Notes under the pieces: generated by a model
Database searches by the model: none
What the model was told of the DNA's origin: nothing
Seen by the model: the letters and a program-made list of their open reading frames with translations, nothing else
NCBI RefSeq assembly: GCF_016545825.1
Contig: NC_052619.1
Location: forward strand, 68,210,115 to 68,274,114
Direction of reading: 5' to 3'
Origin: Eucalyptus grandis
Lineage: Eukaryota; Streptophyta; Magnoliopsida; Myrtales; Myrtaceae
Length of the DNA stretch: 64,000 nt
Part shown: piece by piece, positions 1 through 12,044 of the stretch
Position numbering within the stretch: position 1 is the stretch's first letter
Layout: each line of letters opens with the position of its first letter
Program-made: the position numbers and the translations under genes

Positions 1-656
1 AAGCAAAGAGATTTTGATTATAAAGAACATAGATGCAAAAAGAGAAGGGACATGAACTCCAGAGTTCCTTGGTGTGGACTGACACTCAAGATAAAAGATA
101 TAAGAGTGGCTATGGCTTTGACCTAGCTGTTAAGGTTAGATGTCATAGACTTTTATTAGCTGGCCTAAATGAGGCAACTGTTGCAATGTTTTCCAAGAAA
201 ATATCAGCTGATCCTTCTCCAGACTGGACAGTGCTAAATATTGGGGTTGCTACTTCCTAGGGTTTAGTGATGAATTATCATTGTTCAACTGTTAGTGAAG
301 GCAGGAAGAAGGTATCCATCATGTCTTCATCTTAGTTTGTTTGAATGTCTTGCAATAGACCTGTTTCGAGTTGATTCTTTTCAAGTTAAGTTTACTGGTT
401 GCAGTATTAAGGCTCTAATGGTCCAAATTAGGGAGGCATAGTTGCCCTCATACCTTTGAGACAAAGGAATTTAGCGGCATGTCATGAGAGGCTGAGGAAA
501 CGAGAAGTACATATTAAAAAATTGAAGTATAGAAACAACCAGGTTAACTGATGATCAATGTGTCTGAGTTTTTTATTACTTCTTTTTCTATATGTAGTGT
601 GCTTTGTGCCTTGTATATTCCATAACGACAAAGACTCTTTTTGATTATTCTTTCAG
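1..656. other. intron or upstream part of PH1-like gene
   Basis: This stretch lies directly before the first recognisable PH1-like exon and ends in a pyrimidine-rich acceptor (…ttctttcag) at 656. The exon at 657 begins inside a codon, so a preceding exon must exist. I found no segment here resembling the family's N-terminus followed by a GT donor, so this is probably intron with the first exon left of the window. A 75-codon reading frame at 33-260 resembles nothing I know. Confidence 0.5.
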
Positions 657-1409
657 GGTTGAGCTTCACTGAAGCAGAGAGGAGACTGAGAGAAAGTGGT
701 CCCAATGCTCCTCTTGAGTATACTTTTCCAAGTTGGTGGCATCTCTTGTGGAATGCTTTCTTTCATCCATTCAATATGATTTTGATTGTCTTGTCAGTAC
801 TTTCATACATAACCAGTGATAATCCTAATGGATGTATCATGCTAGCATTGGTCTTCATAAGTGTCTCCCTTCGATTTTATCAGGTAATTATTGTTTATTA
901 AGCTCATTCATACGGTACTTTAAGCCTCAATATCAATTTTTCCACTCTGATACCTATCAGGAGCACAGCAGTTCTAAAGCAGCTATGAAACTTTCTGAAT
1001 TTGTCAAATGCCCCATTAAAGTTCAAAGATGTGCTGGCAGAGTTGAGCAGACTGAATTAATAGTTCAAGTTGATCAAAAGGATGTTGTTCCTGGTGATAT
1101 TATCATTTTTGAACCAGGGGACCTATTTCCTGGTGATGTGCGCCTATTATCCTCAAAGCACCTTGTAGTCAGGTATGGCACCTACAAAATTTCCTTTGGC
1201 ATGTGAGACGATTTCTCAGTCCTTTCAAGCCATCTCTTTCTGTAGTTTATGGGCACTAGTTGATCCCATGTTCACACACTGATTTTTGCACAGTCAGTCC
1301 TCATTAACAGGTGAGTCAGGAACATCGGACAAGATGGCTGATGTCAAGGAAAATGAGAGCACTCCCCTACTTGACTTGAGAAATATATGTTTCATGGTAG
1401 GTAACTATT

Positions 1410-1440
<31 letters not shown>

Positions 1441-2162
1441 GGGGGGGGGGGGGAGCTGAGGATGAGAATTTTATGATAGTCAAAAGAATCATAGCTTCTT
1501 GCAGTTCAATTGATTTAAGATACAAATTGGGCCTGCTGGATAAGAATTTAGGTGTATATCTATATTATTGCAGTAGATCTAAGCATTACATAGGGCCTGC
1601 TGAGAAAGATAAAACTTGCACGAGTTTCATTGATTACTGCCATTTGTGTTGGTCATTTGAGGCCTACTTCATGGTGTTTTCTTTAACCGTTCTCATTTAT
1701 GGATCCTTTTTTTTTTAAATATTTCTTACTATATGTCAAATGTGCATTGTACAGGGAACAAATGTGGTGTCAGGAAGCGGAACTGGTCTAGTCATTTCAA
1801 CTGGATCCAAAACTTATATGAGCACAATATTCTCAAACATTGGGAAGCGAAAGCCTCCAGATGACTTTGAGAGGGGCGTGCGGAGAATATCTTATGTTCT
1901 TGTCGGTGTAATGCTAGTTGTTGTCGCTATCATAATCTTAACAGAGTACTTCACATCTGGAGAACTGAGTGAGAGTGTCCTTTTTGGACTTTCTGTGGCA
2001 TGTGCATTGACCCCTCAAATGCTTCCTCTGATCGTCAACACAAGTCTTGCCAAAGGAGCACTTGCTATGGCCAAGGACAGATGCGTTGTCAAAAGTATAA
2101 CCGCTATACGAGATATGGGATCCATGTAAGTGTTGAATTAGCAGCATTTTGGGGTGACTGGT

Positions 2163-2206
<44 letters not shown>

Positions 2207-5200
2207 CCCACAAGCACTCACAGATTTCTCAATTGCGTTCACAATAAAATCTAGCATTCTTCCCTCTTGAAGTTCTTTTCCCGCAATTGAGAAGACAGCG
2301 TGTCTGGGCCAAGCGCCCATGTTTGAACAAGAATTAATTTTACTTCGCCACCTAGCTACTCTAGATCATGGGGTAGGTCCTGGTGGGCAGGTAATAGACA
2401 TTCTCCTATATTCGTATCCGAGGAACTTCACTTATTGCCTCTCCAGTATTAGGCTTTTACGTTCTTTAGTTCATCCAGCTGCCAATTTTATCAAGCTAGC
2501 TATTCTCAGCTTTATGGTAGTAGCTAATTCTAGCTGCATGTCAGGATATGTCTGTGGCATCTACACCACCTCTTGGTTGTATAGTTTTTAACATAGATAT
2601 TTTCCCCAGAAAAGAGCAGATTCATTATAGACTTCAGAGAGAAAGAAGTAAGCACAGTTCTTCATTAACAAGCAACTAAGGATAAGATACTTAGTCATCC
2701 ACTTAGGATGTCAAAGTCAAAACCCAAAAAGAAAAAAAAAAAATTCCCAGCCTTGTCCTTTGAAATGTACTGTCTGTATATGGAAGGCCAAGTTGAATGG
2801 TGCGTCGCAACCGTTAGATATAAGTTTAACTTTTCAGATGGATTCTCGATTTACCCAAGAAGTAGCCTTTAAAGAGTTTTCCATAGTTGTGGGTGGTTGG
2901 CTGATGCAACAAATCTTCTCTATTTGGGTGTTAGTCGGAGAATTCCTGTTCTTTGGTTGTCGAGGATACTTGAGCCTCTGTAATAAAGTTGAAAAGAATT
3001 TCCAAAGTTTATGTAATCAGACTGTCAAGCCCAAAAATTTATTATAGGACACTTCTTGTGAATGTGAGCTGAATTGATTCGTGCTTGATGCTATTTGATA
3101 TAGCTCTAGATTGAACTTGCTTTCAGCTTATTGTACCTGATTTTGGTGATCATCTGTTTGTAGCAGCCGCATTTGATGTCTGTGTTATAGAAAAATTGAT
3201 TGTTATGCTTTTCTTTTCTGCCATCAGGGATATTTTATGTATTGACAAGACTGGTACACTTACCATGGATCGGGCAATTATGGTTGACCATCTTGATTGC
3301 TGGGGTGTAAAGAGAGAAAAAGTCTTACAATTTGCCTTTCTTAACTCTTACTTCAAGACTGAGCAGAAGTATCCTCTTGATGATGCGATATTGGCATATG
3401 TCTACACCAATGGCCACAGGTTTCAGCCGTCCAAGTGGACAAAGGTGGATGAGCTCCCTTTTGATTTTATACGCAGACGTGTATCTGTTATTTTGGAGAT
3501 TGAATCAATTTCAAGAGATGGCAAAAGCAAGAGCAGTGATAGATTTATGGTAACAAAAGGAGCACTTGAAGAAGTGATGAAAGTTTGTTCGTTTATTGAG
3601 AAAATTGATAGTGGTTCTACTACAGCATTTTCTGCCAAAGAATATCAGCGGATTTTGGATTTGGGAGAAGAGTTAAGTAACGAGGGGCTAAGAATAATTG
3701 GAGTTGCAGTAAAGAGACTAACAAAGGTCCGTATAAGTTCACCTCTATCCTTTTAAATCTGATGTGCACCATTACCTCACTTGAATTTGCTTTTTCACCT
3801 GCTTTAGTTTTGATACATTGGTAACGACTCTGCTTGTATTGCATGATTAGATAAGGCTTCATTAGTGGTCTCCCAGATTCAAGTAGCATCCTTTTAGGAG
3901 GTTTTTGGGTAAAGGAGTTGCGTGATGAAAAATGTCCTTAAGGTTTGAATTTAACACTTTAAAAGGAAAGTGTTTCTGATGCACAACTCTTGAGTTGACA
4001 TTCGTCCATCTTACCAGTGTAGCAACAGTGTAGCAACCTACATTATATTTGTTCTTTCCTTTTAGCAGTTGCTCACTTGCTCAGAGTTTGACCATTACTT
4101 AAGTGTTAGGTCTTTCACTTGCTCAGAACATACTATGTTGTTTAGTTCAGAAACAAATCTAAGCTGATCAAGAAATATCAACAAATTTAGATGGAAGAAG
4201 AAATGCAACAAAATAGTCTGTATTGATTGTGGCAGATGTTGGTTTAAAAGAATCTTATTTTTGGAGTCATTTAGACATTCCAGCAGTGGTACACAGATGT
4301 ATTAAGAGTGAAATAGGTATGTGAATGTTAACTTATTAGTTACTTCTGAGTTCTGTGCATCAGTAACACGGTCTTGCAGTTGAAGCATGTCATGATCTGT
4401 CTAAATGATTCTCCATTAAGAAATTTATATGTAGCTGTCAATTGTGATATGCTTCTCATCTCCTTACATTGAGTGAAAAAGAGGAACCAGATTTCTGATG
4501 ATATAAGTCAAATCCGCGATGGCAAAAGTACATGAAGCATCTAGTCATGCTTGTCCTTGCCTATCCTCAACAAGTGGTGGACAGCCATTATCTGATGACT
4601 TAATGCACTACTATTGCACTTTTTGCTAACAAACTAAATGGTGGCCACTGTTATTAGTGGCTCTGATGTGGGTTTAATTTGATCGGAATTTTTATCATCC
4701 ATCTTCTCATCATTCTTGCTCATAGACCTCTTCTTCTAAAAGCATACCTTGCTGAACTACAAACTGAGATCCGCGCAAGTATTTTGTTCTTCATCACATT
4801 TGTAATCAACATTTCTTTTTGCCGTCCTAATGAATGACCCTGTGTCCTGGAATTCCATGATACTTGAACAGTAGACAAATAAAAGTTCCAAAAAACATGC
4901 CAGCGGTCCTCTGTTGGCAGGGTTATCCACTCTTTTCTAGCTGTCTTCAATCACACAGCTACATTTCCCTGTAAATGTTCTCACCTTGACAACATAGTCT
5001 GTTCCAAATTATCAGTATTAAGCTCTGAGGAGTAGATGATTGCATGCTTATAGAGGAAAATTAAAGTTGGTGCTGAAGTATCTTTCCTGCTTGTTGTTTT
5101 TTTAATATCTTTACTTTCTTTCACTGATTGCTTACTTCTGCTGTTGCAGAATGCGAGTGGTCAGATAAAGGATGATGATGAGGTAACAGAATCAGACATG

Positions 5201-6298
5201 GTGTTCCTTGGCCTTATAACATTCTACGATCCACCAAAGGACTCGGCTAAGCAAGCATTGTGGCGGTTAGCTGAGAAGGGAGTAAAAGCCAAAGTACTAA
5301 CTGGTGACTCGCGTGCTCTGGCAATAAAGGTTTGCCAGGAAGTCGGCATCAGAACCACCCATGTCATAACAGGACCTGAACTGGAGCTACTTGACCAAGA
5401 ATCCTTCCATGAAACGGTTCAAAGGGCAACCGTGCTTGCCCGGCTCACCCCCACACAAAAGCTTCGTGTTGTCCAGTCCTTGCAAACTGTGGGAAACCAT
5501 GTGGTTGGTTTCCTAGGAGACGGAATCAACGACTCACTTGCACTCGATGCAGCCAATGTCGGCATTTCTGTGGATTCAGGGGCATCGGTTGCTAAAGACT
5601 TCTCGCAAATCATATTGCTTGAGAAAGATCTAAATGTCCTAGTCGCAGGAGTTGTGAGGGGAAGAATGACTTACGGTAACACGATGAAGTACATAAAGAT
5701 GTCGGTGATTGCAAATGTAGGAAGTGTTCTCTCCCTCCTTATAGCGACTCTTTTCCTCCAATTCGAGCCATTGACTCCTAGGCAACTCCTTGTACAGAAC
5801 TTCTTGTACAGTGTCGGCCAAATTGCAATCCCATGGGACAAAATGGAGGAAGATTATGTGAAAACCCCACAGAGATGGTCTCGGCAAGGTTTACCAATGT
5901 TCATATTATGGAATGGCCCTGTATGTACCGTGTGCGATGTGGCCACATTACTGTTTCTCTGGTTCTATTATCAAGCTGATGTAGTTGACATGGACGAATT
6001 CTTCCGCTCTGGGTGGTTCGTTGAAGGGCTACTCATGCAGACGCTCATCATTCACTTGATTAGAACGGAAAAGATCCCATTCATTCAGGAGACTGCATCA
6101 TGGCCAGTGATTTTGTCAACAGTTGTAATCTCAGCGATCGGGATAGCGATTCCATGCACCGGAATTGGTGAGGTCATGGGGTTTGTCAGACTTCCCTTAT
6201 CATTCTTTGGATTTTTGGTTGTGCTCTTCATAGGTTACTTCACTATTGGTCAGATAGTCAAGAGAATCTACATAATGGTATACAAGAAATGGTTATAG
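657..6298 (+). CDS. PH1: P3B-type ATPase, PH1-like (5' exon outside window)
   Basis: Six exons join in frame: 657-883, 961-1172, 1294-1396, 1755-2125, 3228-3726 and 5150-6298, all with GT-AG junctions, giving about 853 residues and a TAG stop. Visible P-type signatures are TGES in exon 3 (actuator), TPQMLP in exon 4, DKTGT with the phosphorylated Asp codon at 3244, LTGDS, and GDGIND near 5516-5533 (hinge). Hydrophobic spans follow in the C-terminal third. The class is P3B, related to bacterial MgtA magnesium pumps. In petunia, PH1 works with the P3A pump PH5 on the vacuolar membrane to hyperacidify petal vacuoles; that role here is inference from homology. The exon at 657 supplies the last two bases of a split codon, and roughly 90-100 N-terminal residues are missing because of the window edge, not decay. 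All core motifs are intact, so the gene looks functional. Plant-type introns rule out bacterial contamination. The introns at 2126-3227 and 3727-5149 carry no other gene I can recognise. Confidence 0.9.
1412..1453. repeat. poly(T)-poly(G) run in PH1-like intron 3
   Basis: About 29 T are followed directly by 13 G, within the intron between the exons ending at 1396 and starting at 1755. The abrupt T-to-G switch is unusual and could reflect sequencing or assembly trouble at a homopolymer. Confidence 0.9.
2165..2203. repeat. (GA)n microsatellite in PH1-like intron 4
   Basis: About 19 uninterrupted GA dinucleotides lie shortly after the donor site at 2126. Confidence 0.95.
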
Positions 6299-8214
6299 AG
6301 GATTGATCTGAGTTTATTTTGCACAAATTTCAGTACAGGAAAGAAATTTTGTCTCTATTCTTTTCTTCTTTTTTGGTTGAGAATGTCATTGTATATTGTT
6401 GAGAAGAGACTACACCCTCAGATTTTAACAGGATCATTCACTGGTGCCACGATTCTTTTTCCTGCTGCAATGTTAGCTTACACTCACAGCGTTTGAATTA
6501 TGACTTGATAACAGTGATTCACCTCGCCTTAACAACTTACTGGTAATGGAGTCCAACCAAATGGGAGCCGTTCTTTGATCGACGCTCCACGAGGGTCGAA
6601 TTTATCTGTTTTTCAGTGAGCATTATAAGTTAGGCCATGACATCATGTGCCATTGGAGTATGATTTCAAGACTAATCTCATGCACATTGACAGTATCAGT
6701 CCACTTTGGACAGATTCGTTTGTACAAACTGTTTGCTTTTTTCCAGCAAATTGCAGCTCGGTCTGAAATAACAAGGCGGAGCAATCGAGTGCTCAGACAA
6801 CCCATTGTCCTATAAAAGGAGTTCGTTAATGGTGCCTTTGGTCACGAGAAATGAAATGAGACTATAATGTAACTAGAATATTAACACGTGCATCTTCGCA
6901 GGATCAAAAAGATTTAACAATCATGACATTATCGATCCTTTTTGTTACGCTAAAAATTTGATATCGTAGATTACTTTGTCTTTTTTAATTTTGTAATATT
7001 TGCAGCACTCTCTATAAAATATCAATTTATCCAAAGATTTTTTTGAGATGGAAGTTTAGACGGTTTTATATTGGTGTATCAAGATATTTGAGGGCCCTGT
7101 ATCAATCCGAAAATAATGATAATAATAATAACTCCAAAATTATCTTTATATGAAAATAAAATGCTTACTTTTCAAACAGCAACATACCCAAACTTCGCCA
7201 CGCATAATCATTTTTTATTAAAATATTCCATTCATACTTATTTTTAAGCTGTGCATAAATATAATGATGATAGAACCGTACACGCGATGGTTCGACTTGA
7301 AAAATAATTACGAGCCAACTCATTCTAAGAGGTCTCAAAGTGGAAAACATGAAACACCTTAAACAAAATGATACGGCCATTTGATCATTTCAATTCTCTC
7401 AACTATGCTTTTATGAAGTACAGATAAAACGCATAGACCATGATAAATTACAATTGCAAAGCCAAATCATATGATGCTAACAGGGTTAGTGTCTATATAT
7501 ATAAAATTTATCCTTTCAGTGGAGTTTAATTTGGCATTATTAGGATGATATTGTTCGTCTCGCCTAGATAATGAACGTAACGAACAGTCATCGCACTTAT
7601 TTAACTTTCCCATGTTGATTTAACGAAAATCAAATTCGAAGTGATGACCAAAAACATACTAACTAATCATGCGCATCAAATACATATTGATTGCGTATGT
7701 GTCAAAATCTGAATTAACTTGACAAATGAAATTAGAAAAACAGAGCTATGAATAGTGAAAAACACTCACCCTACTCTCCCTCCTACGCATTCAAAACACC
7801 CTCATTTCAGCTTTGCGTAGATAACTACTCGGTTCAGCCACACTAGAAGGCAAAGGAAAAAAAAATCATTTCGACGAACGCGATTATTATGACCGGACGA
7901 TTAAGATCGAACATGCAAAATAGTCTGCCATTGCATTCTCTCCCCACCATCATCTGTTGCAATGGCATTCCATGGCTGATGGAATTCAACCATGTTCGCA
8001 TTAGAGTTTCTCAAAATGATGTTAAAAGCAGCCTGGAAGAAAACCAAAACCAGCACCCAAGCAAAATGCACATCTGTCAAAATCGGCATCTAATCCAATA
8101 CAACTAGTTGAAATTCAACAATTTCAAATATAAATACGCAGACGCATCGTTTTCCTAATGAATTCAGAAGAATCGATTTCACTTTAGCTACATGTCTATG
8201 TAGGTCCTCTCAAA
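6299..8214. other. intergenic region, no gene recognised
   Basis: This holds the 3' UTR of the PH1-like gene (to about 6450) and then AT-rich DNA. Short reading frames occur on both strands but none resembles a known protein or has plausible splice partners. Confidence 0.6.
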
Positions 8215-8262
8215 TCAGCCATCACGAAGCTGGGATTCAGATGCCCCTGAGGAAGCAGGACC
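8215..8262 (-). other. possible terminal exon of an unidentified minus-strand transcript
   Basis: On the minus strand a good acceptor (…TTCTTTTTGCAG) is followed by a 16-codon frame reading GPASSGASESQLRDG and a TGA stop. It looks like the last exon of a spliced transcript. I could not link it to an upstream exon; the frame at 8409-8783 on the same strand is the nearest candidate. Confidence 0.25.
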
Positions 8263-8408
8263 TGCAAAAAGAAGACAGGAACAGGAAGCATAGTTAGTAT
8301 AATGTAGAAGAGCGTTGGTTCATATTTGCCTCAAGTGATCAGACTTGCAAAGAACATAATGCAAATTGAAATTGCAGAGCAGCTTCCCAAGGTGAATCAT
8401 TACTTTGC

Positions 8409-8783
8409 CTAAAAAATTATCCAAAGCATAAGAAAAAATTCGCATTCAACAAACAATATTGAAAAGCTGCCAGAAGATACAGAATCAAGATTCAACAGGA
8501 GATGTGAAACCGAGAACAGCCACAACAAAAGGCAAGAATTTTTCTGAATGTAGAGCAAAACCACTCGCTCGGCCACAAGAACTAGAGCAACAGAGCGGCC
8601 ATGGAAGCACCCAAGATTTGCTAATGTGCGCCCGTCACACAATATCGTGTGCCACAAATACCCTCTCTCTGTGGAATACCACGCTTCCTCATTGCTTAAG
8701 AGGGAAGCGCTCGGCCTCGGGCGGTGAACTTCCCCTTTTGATACCCAACCCTGCTCCCAGACCGTAGAAAACCCTAATTCCAT
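8409..8783 (-). CDS. unrecognised 124-codon frame, or structured non-coding RNA
   Basis: An ATG-initiated minus-strand frame runs 124 codons and starts within a telo-box-like stretch (TTAGGGTTTT). The first two thirds (about 8567-8770) are clearly richer in G+C than the surroundings and contain several short self-complementary stems, such as GTGG/CCAC and CACA/TGTG. I recognise no protein domain, and the C-terminal part is leucine- and phenylalanine-rich and less protein-like. It could be a first exon, a small protein or an RNA gene; the sequence does not decide. Confidence 0.22.
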   Translation of the reverse strand: MELGFSTVWEQGWVSKGEVHRPRPSASLLSNEEAWYSTERGYLWHTILCDGRTLANLGCFHGRSVALVLVAERVVLLYIQKNSCLLLWLFSVSHLLLNLDSVSSGSFSILFVECEFFLMLWIIF

Positions 8784-9658
8784 TAATTTTCCTTCAAAAG
8801 ATTGACTTTCCTATTCCTAATTATTTTGAGGGTTCTTCTCTGATGGTTGAGTCATGGTTTCTCAATCACTCATCACACAAATCAGCTATTTGCTTGCCAG
8901 AGATAAGAGAGATAGCGGCTAAAGTTTTCAATCTCTGATCTTGAAGATGGAGAGTTCATTTGGGGAAACAAAAGGGCCAAAACAAAGTTGCTACATCAAT
9001 TGAAAATTGTGCACTTTGGACTTGAATTTCTTTTTTAAAAAGTCACATCGGAGACAAGATCAATTTAAAAAGCCACATCGGAGACAAGATCAATTTAAAA
9101 AGCCACGTAGAATGAATCGCCAGAATAGGCACTTAGGTGAATGATTTTACACGAGTGTGGCACTCAAGTGATTGAAAAAAGTTATCACTCAAATAAGCAC
9201 CATACAAAAATTATGGACTTATAGTGTGCTAATCCCAAAAATTACAAAAACCTTTAAAATGATTAATGATAATAAACCCCAAACTTGCAATAACAAAAGA
9301 TAATTCAAAGAACACTATGTTTGTACATGTAAAACTATAAACAAACAAAACACAAGATCATTTTGGTTGTACTACAATCACTCATAGTTCAGACTAGTAT
9401 AATATGCTATTTTACATATTCAAGACAGGCAACTCAAATTCTAAAGATAACTCAAAAAATTAATTGGACACTTCAAACAACATAGTAAATCTGAACTTGA
9501 AAATCCAAGTCCTTCCATGTCAACACAAAATGCCATCAGCAGGTTTCCAGTTGAACAGATATGGTAAGGGGGTAGACACAATTTCCGGATTAAAGGAGGG
9601 AAGGGGTTATTGAAAATAAATATGTTAATGTGATGTACAGACAGCTGATAGATTTACC
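8784..9658. other. intergenic and 3' flank of RPL35A
   Basis: AT-rich DNA downstream of the RPL35A stop codon. It contains the 30-bp minisatellite at 9037-9110 and no recognised gene. Confidence 0.6.
9037..9110. repeat. 30-bp minisatellite, about 2.5 copies
   Basis: Two nearly identical 30-base units (9037-9066, 9067-9096) differ at one base, with a partial third to 9110. Each unit contains CACATCGG, which recalls part of the plant snRNA upstream element, but no TATA box or RNA gene follows. Confidence 0.9.
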
Positions 9659-10670
<1,012 letters not shown>

Positions 10671-10744
10671 TTTCGCTCTCCAAGGGGCGATGGAGTGGAG
10701 CTTCTTCGGTCGGCTCGCGGAGGAAGAGAGAGAGTGCGAGAGAT

Positions 10745-10763
10745 CCTAAAACCCTAACCCTAA
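10745..10763 (-). promoter_or_regulatory. telo-box cluster upstream of RPL35A
   Basis: The plus strand reads CCTAAAACCCTAACCCTAA, which contains the plant telo-box core AAACCCTAA. It lies just upstream of the RPL35A start codon. Telo-boxes are established cis-elements of plant ribosomal-protein promoters. The short length and promoter position argue against interstitial telomeric DNA. Confidence 0.7.
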
Positions 10764-11061
10764 TCGGAACATATATTGTTGTGCGGAGGAAGGTGGACCT
10801 TTGGGCCTGGGATTGGGCTTACAAAGGCCCCTTCCCCCAGTTCGCCACCTCAAGGCTGAGGCCCAACTTGCGAAATAGAGAAAGCCCAAGGCCCAAAATC
10901 CTATCTCATGACAACCTTCGGATTTGATTATTAACTTACATTTTGTTGTGACAATGAAGATGGAAACAAGAGAATAAGAAAGAATGAATGATGCTACGTC
11001 AACTGAAATTGGTATGCCAAGTGATATGCAAACTGCCTATGGCCCTCTAGACGGTATTAAC
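10764..11061. other. RPL35A upstream flank
   Basis: Contains several GGGCC/GGCCC stretches (10803-10895) resembling site II-type promoter elements, which in plants often accompany telo-boxes. No gene is seen. Confidence 0.4.
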
Positions 11062-12044
11062 GGTGCGTTTGGGAACTACCTTCCCAAAGCCCCTTGGGCA
11101 TTCAAAGTTCTTTCAGCCAAATAATTGGCGTTTGGTAAATTCTTTTTGAGCTCTCTTTGCCAAATGCAAGCCTTCAAAAGTCTAAAAGCCCAAAGGAGCT
11201 TGGACTTTCTCGACATGCTGGCCTTAGGGGCTAGTGAAAAAAATTCTCCTGAAATTATCCTTGATAATCTTTTGTTTTTTTGGTTTTACCCCAATAATAT
11301 TTCACTTTCATCTTCTTCCCTTCTCTTTGTTGGACAAGACTAGCATTTACATGTGGTCGCCGGCAAAGGGTAGGCGGTCCGATGAAGGGCAAGTGATCCA
11401 GCTAGGGTCGTGTGACCCTCCGACGAGGGTCGCCACACAGAGGTTGCAATGCGACAAGGGTCCCCATGACCCAGATCGCGCGACCCTGACGACCTCCACA
11501 TAGAGGTGGCGGCACAATGAGTCATGCGACCGTTTGGCGAGGGTTGCCATGACCCGAATCTCACGATTTGGTCACAATCAGGTTGCCGTGACCCAAATCT
11601 CATGATGCAACCTTCGTGTAGAGGTCGTGGCGCAGTGTGGAGGTCGTGGCGCGGCGAGTTGCGCAACCATCCGGCGAGGGTCACTGCGACCCAAATCTGA
11701 CAAATGGTCGCACGACCTACCGCACCGCAACCTCCACACGAAGGTCGTGACCTCTGCACTGAGACCCTCACCGAAGCGCTTGCCCCTCACCAAACTACTT
11801 GCCCTTCGCCGGCGATTATTAGCTCTTCACAGGCAGTCGTCGACCAACTCTCCTTCTTTTTTTTTTAATAACAAAAGTCTTTTTGCAAATTTAATTTGTC
11901 CAAACACTATTTGCTCAAGGACATACAAACAATAGACTTTTACAAATACAATTTACCAAGCACAATTTGTATTTAGAAAAACTCATTTAACTCAATAGCA
12001 TTTGCATTTCCCCAAAAGCCTTCCCAAAAGCATCCTAACACCCA
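11062..12044. mobile_element. candidate non-autonomous DNA element with GC-rich core
   Basis: The left end (GGTGCGTTTGGGAACTACC) and the reverse complement of the right end (GGTGTTAGGATGCTTTTGGG) are imperfectly alike, and each continues into a GCATTTGG-type AT-rich arm. Between the arms, about 11350-11830 is GC-rich with many degenerate GAGGGTCG/CGACCCTC motifs in both orientations. No transposase is visible. The family is not identified, the ends are approximate and no clear target-site duplication was found. Confidence 0.45.

Noticed and set aside
657..6298. Bacterial contamination or recent bacterial transfer suggested by MgtA-like sequence
   Set aside because: The gene has plant-style GT-AG introns and matches the plant PH1 branch, including motifs that differ from bacterial pumps.
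9037..9110. CRISPR-like array
   Set aside because: Two and a half directly adjoining 30-bp units with no spacers, in a plant genome; it is a minisatellite.
10745..10763. Interstitial telomere
   Set aside because: Only two CCCTAA-type units occur, at promoter distance from a ribosomal-protein gene, so a telo-box is the simpler reading.
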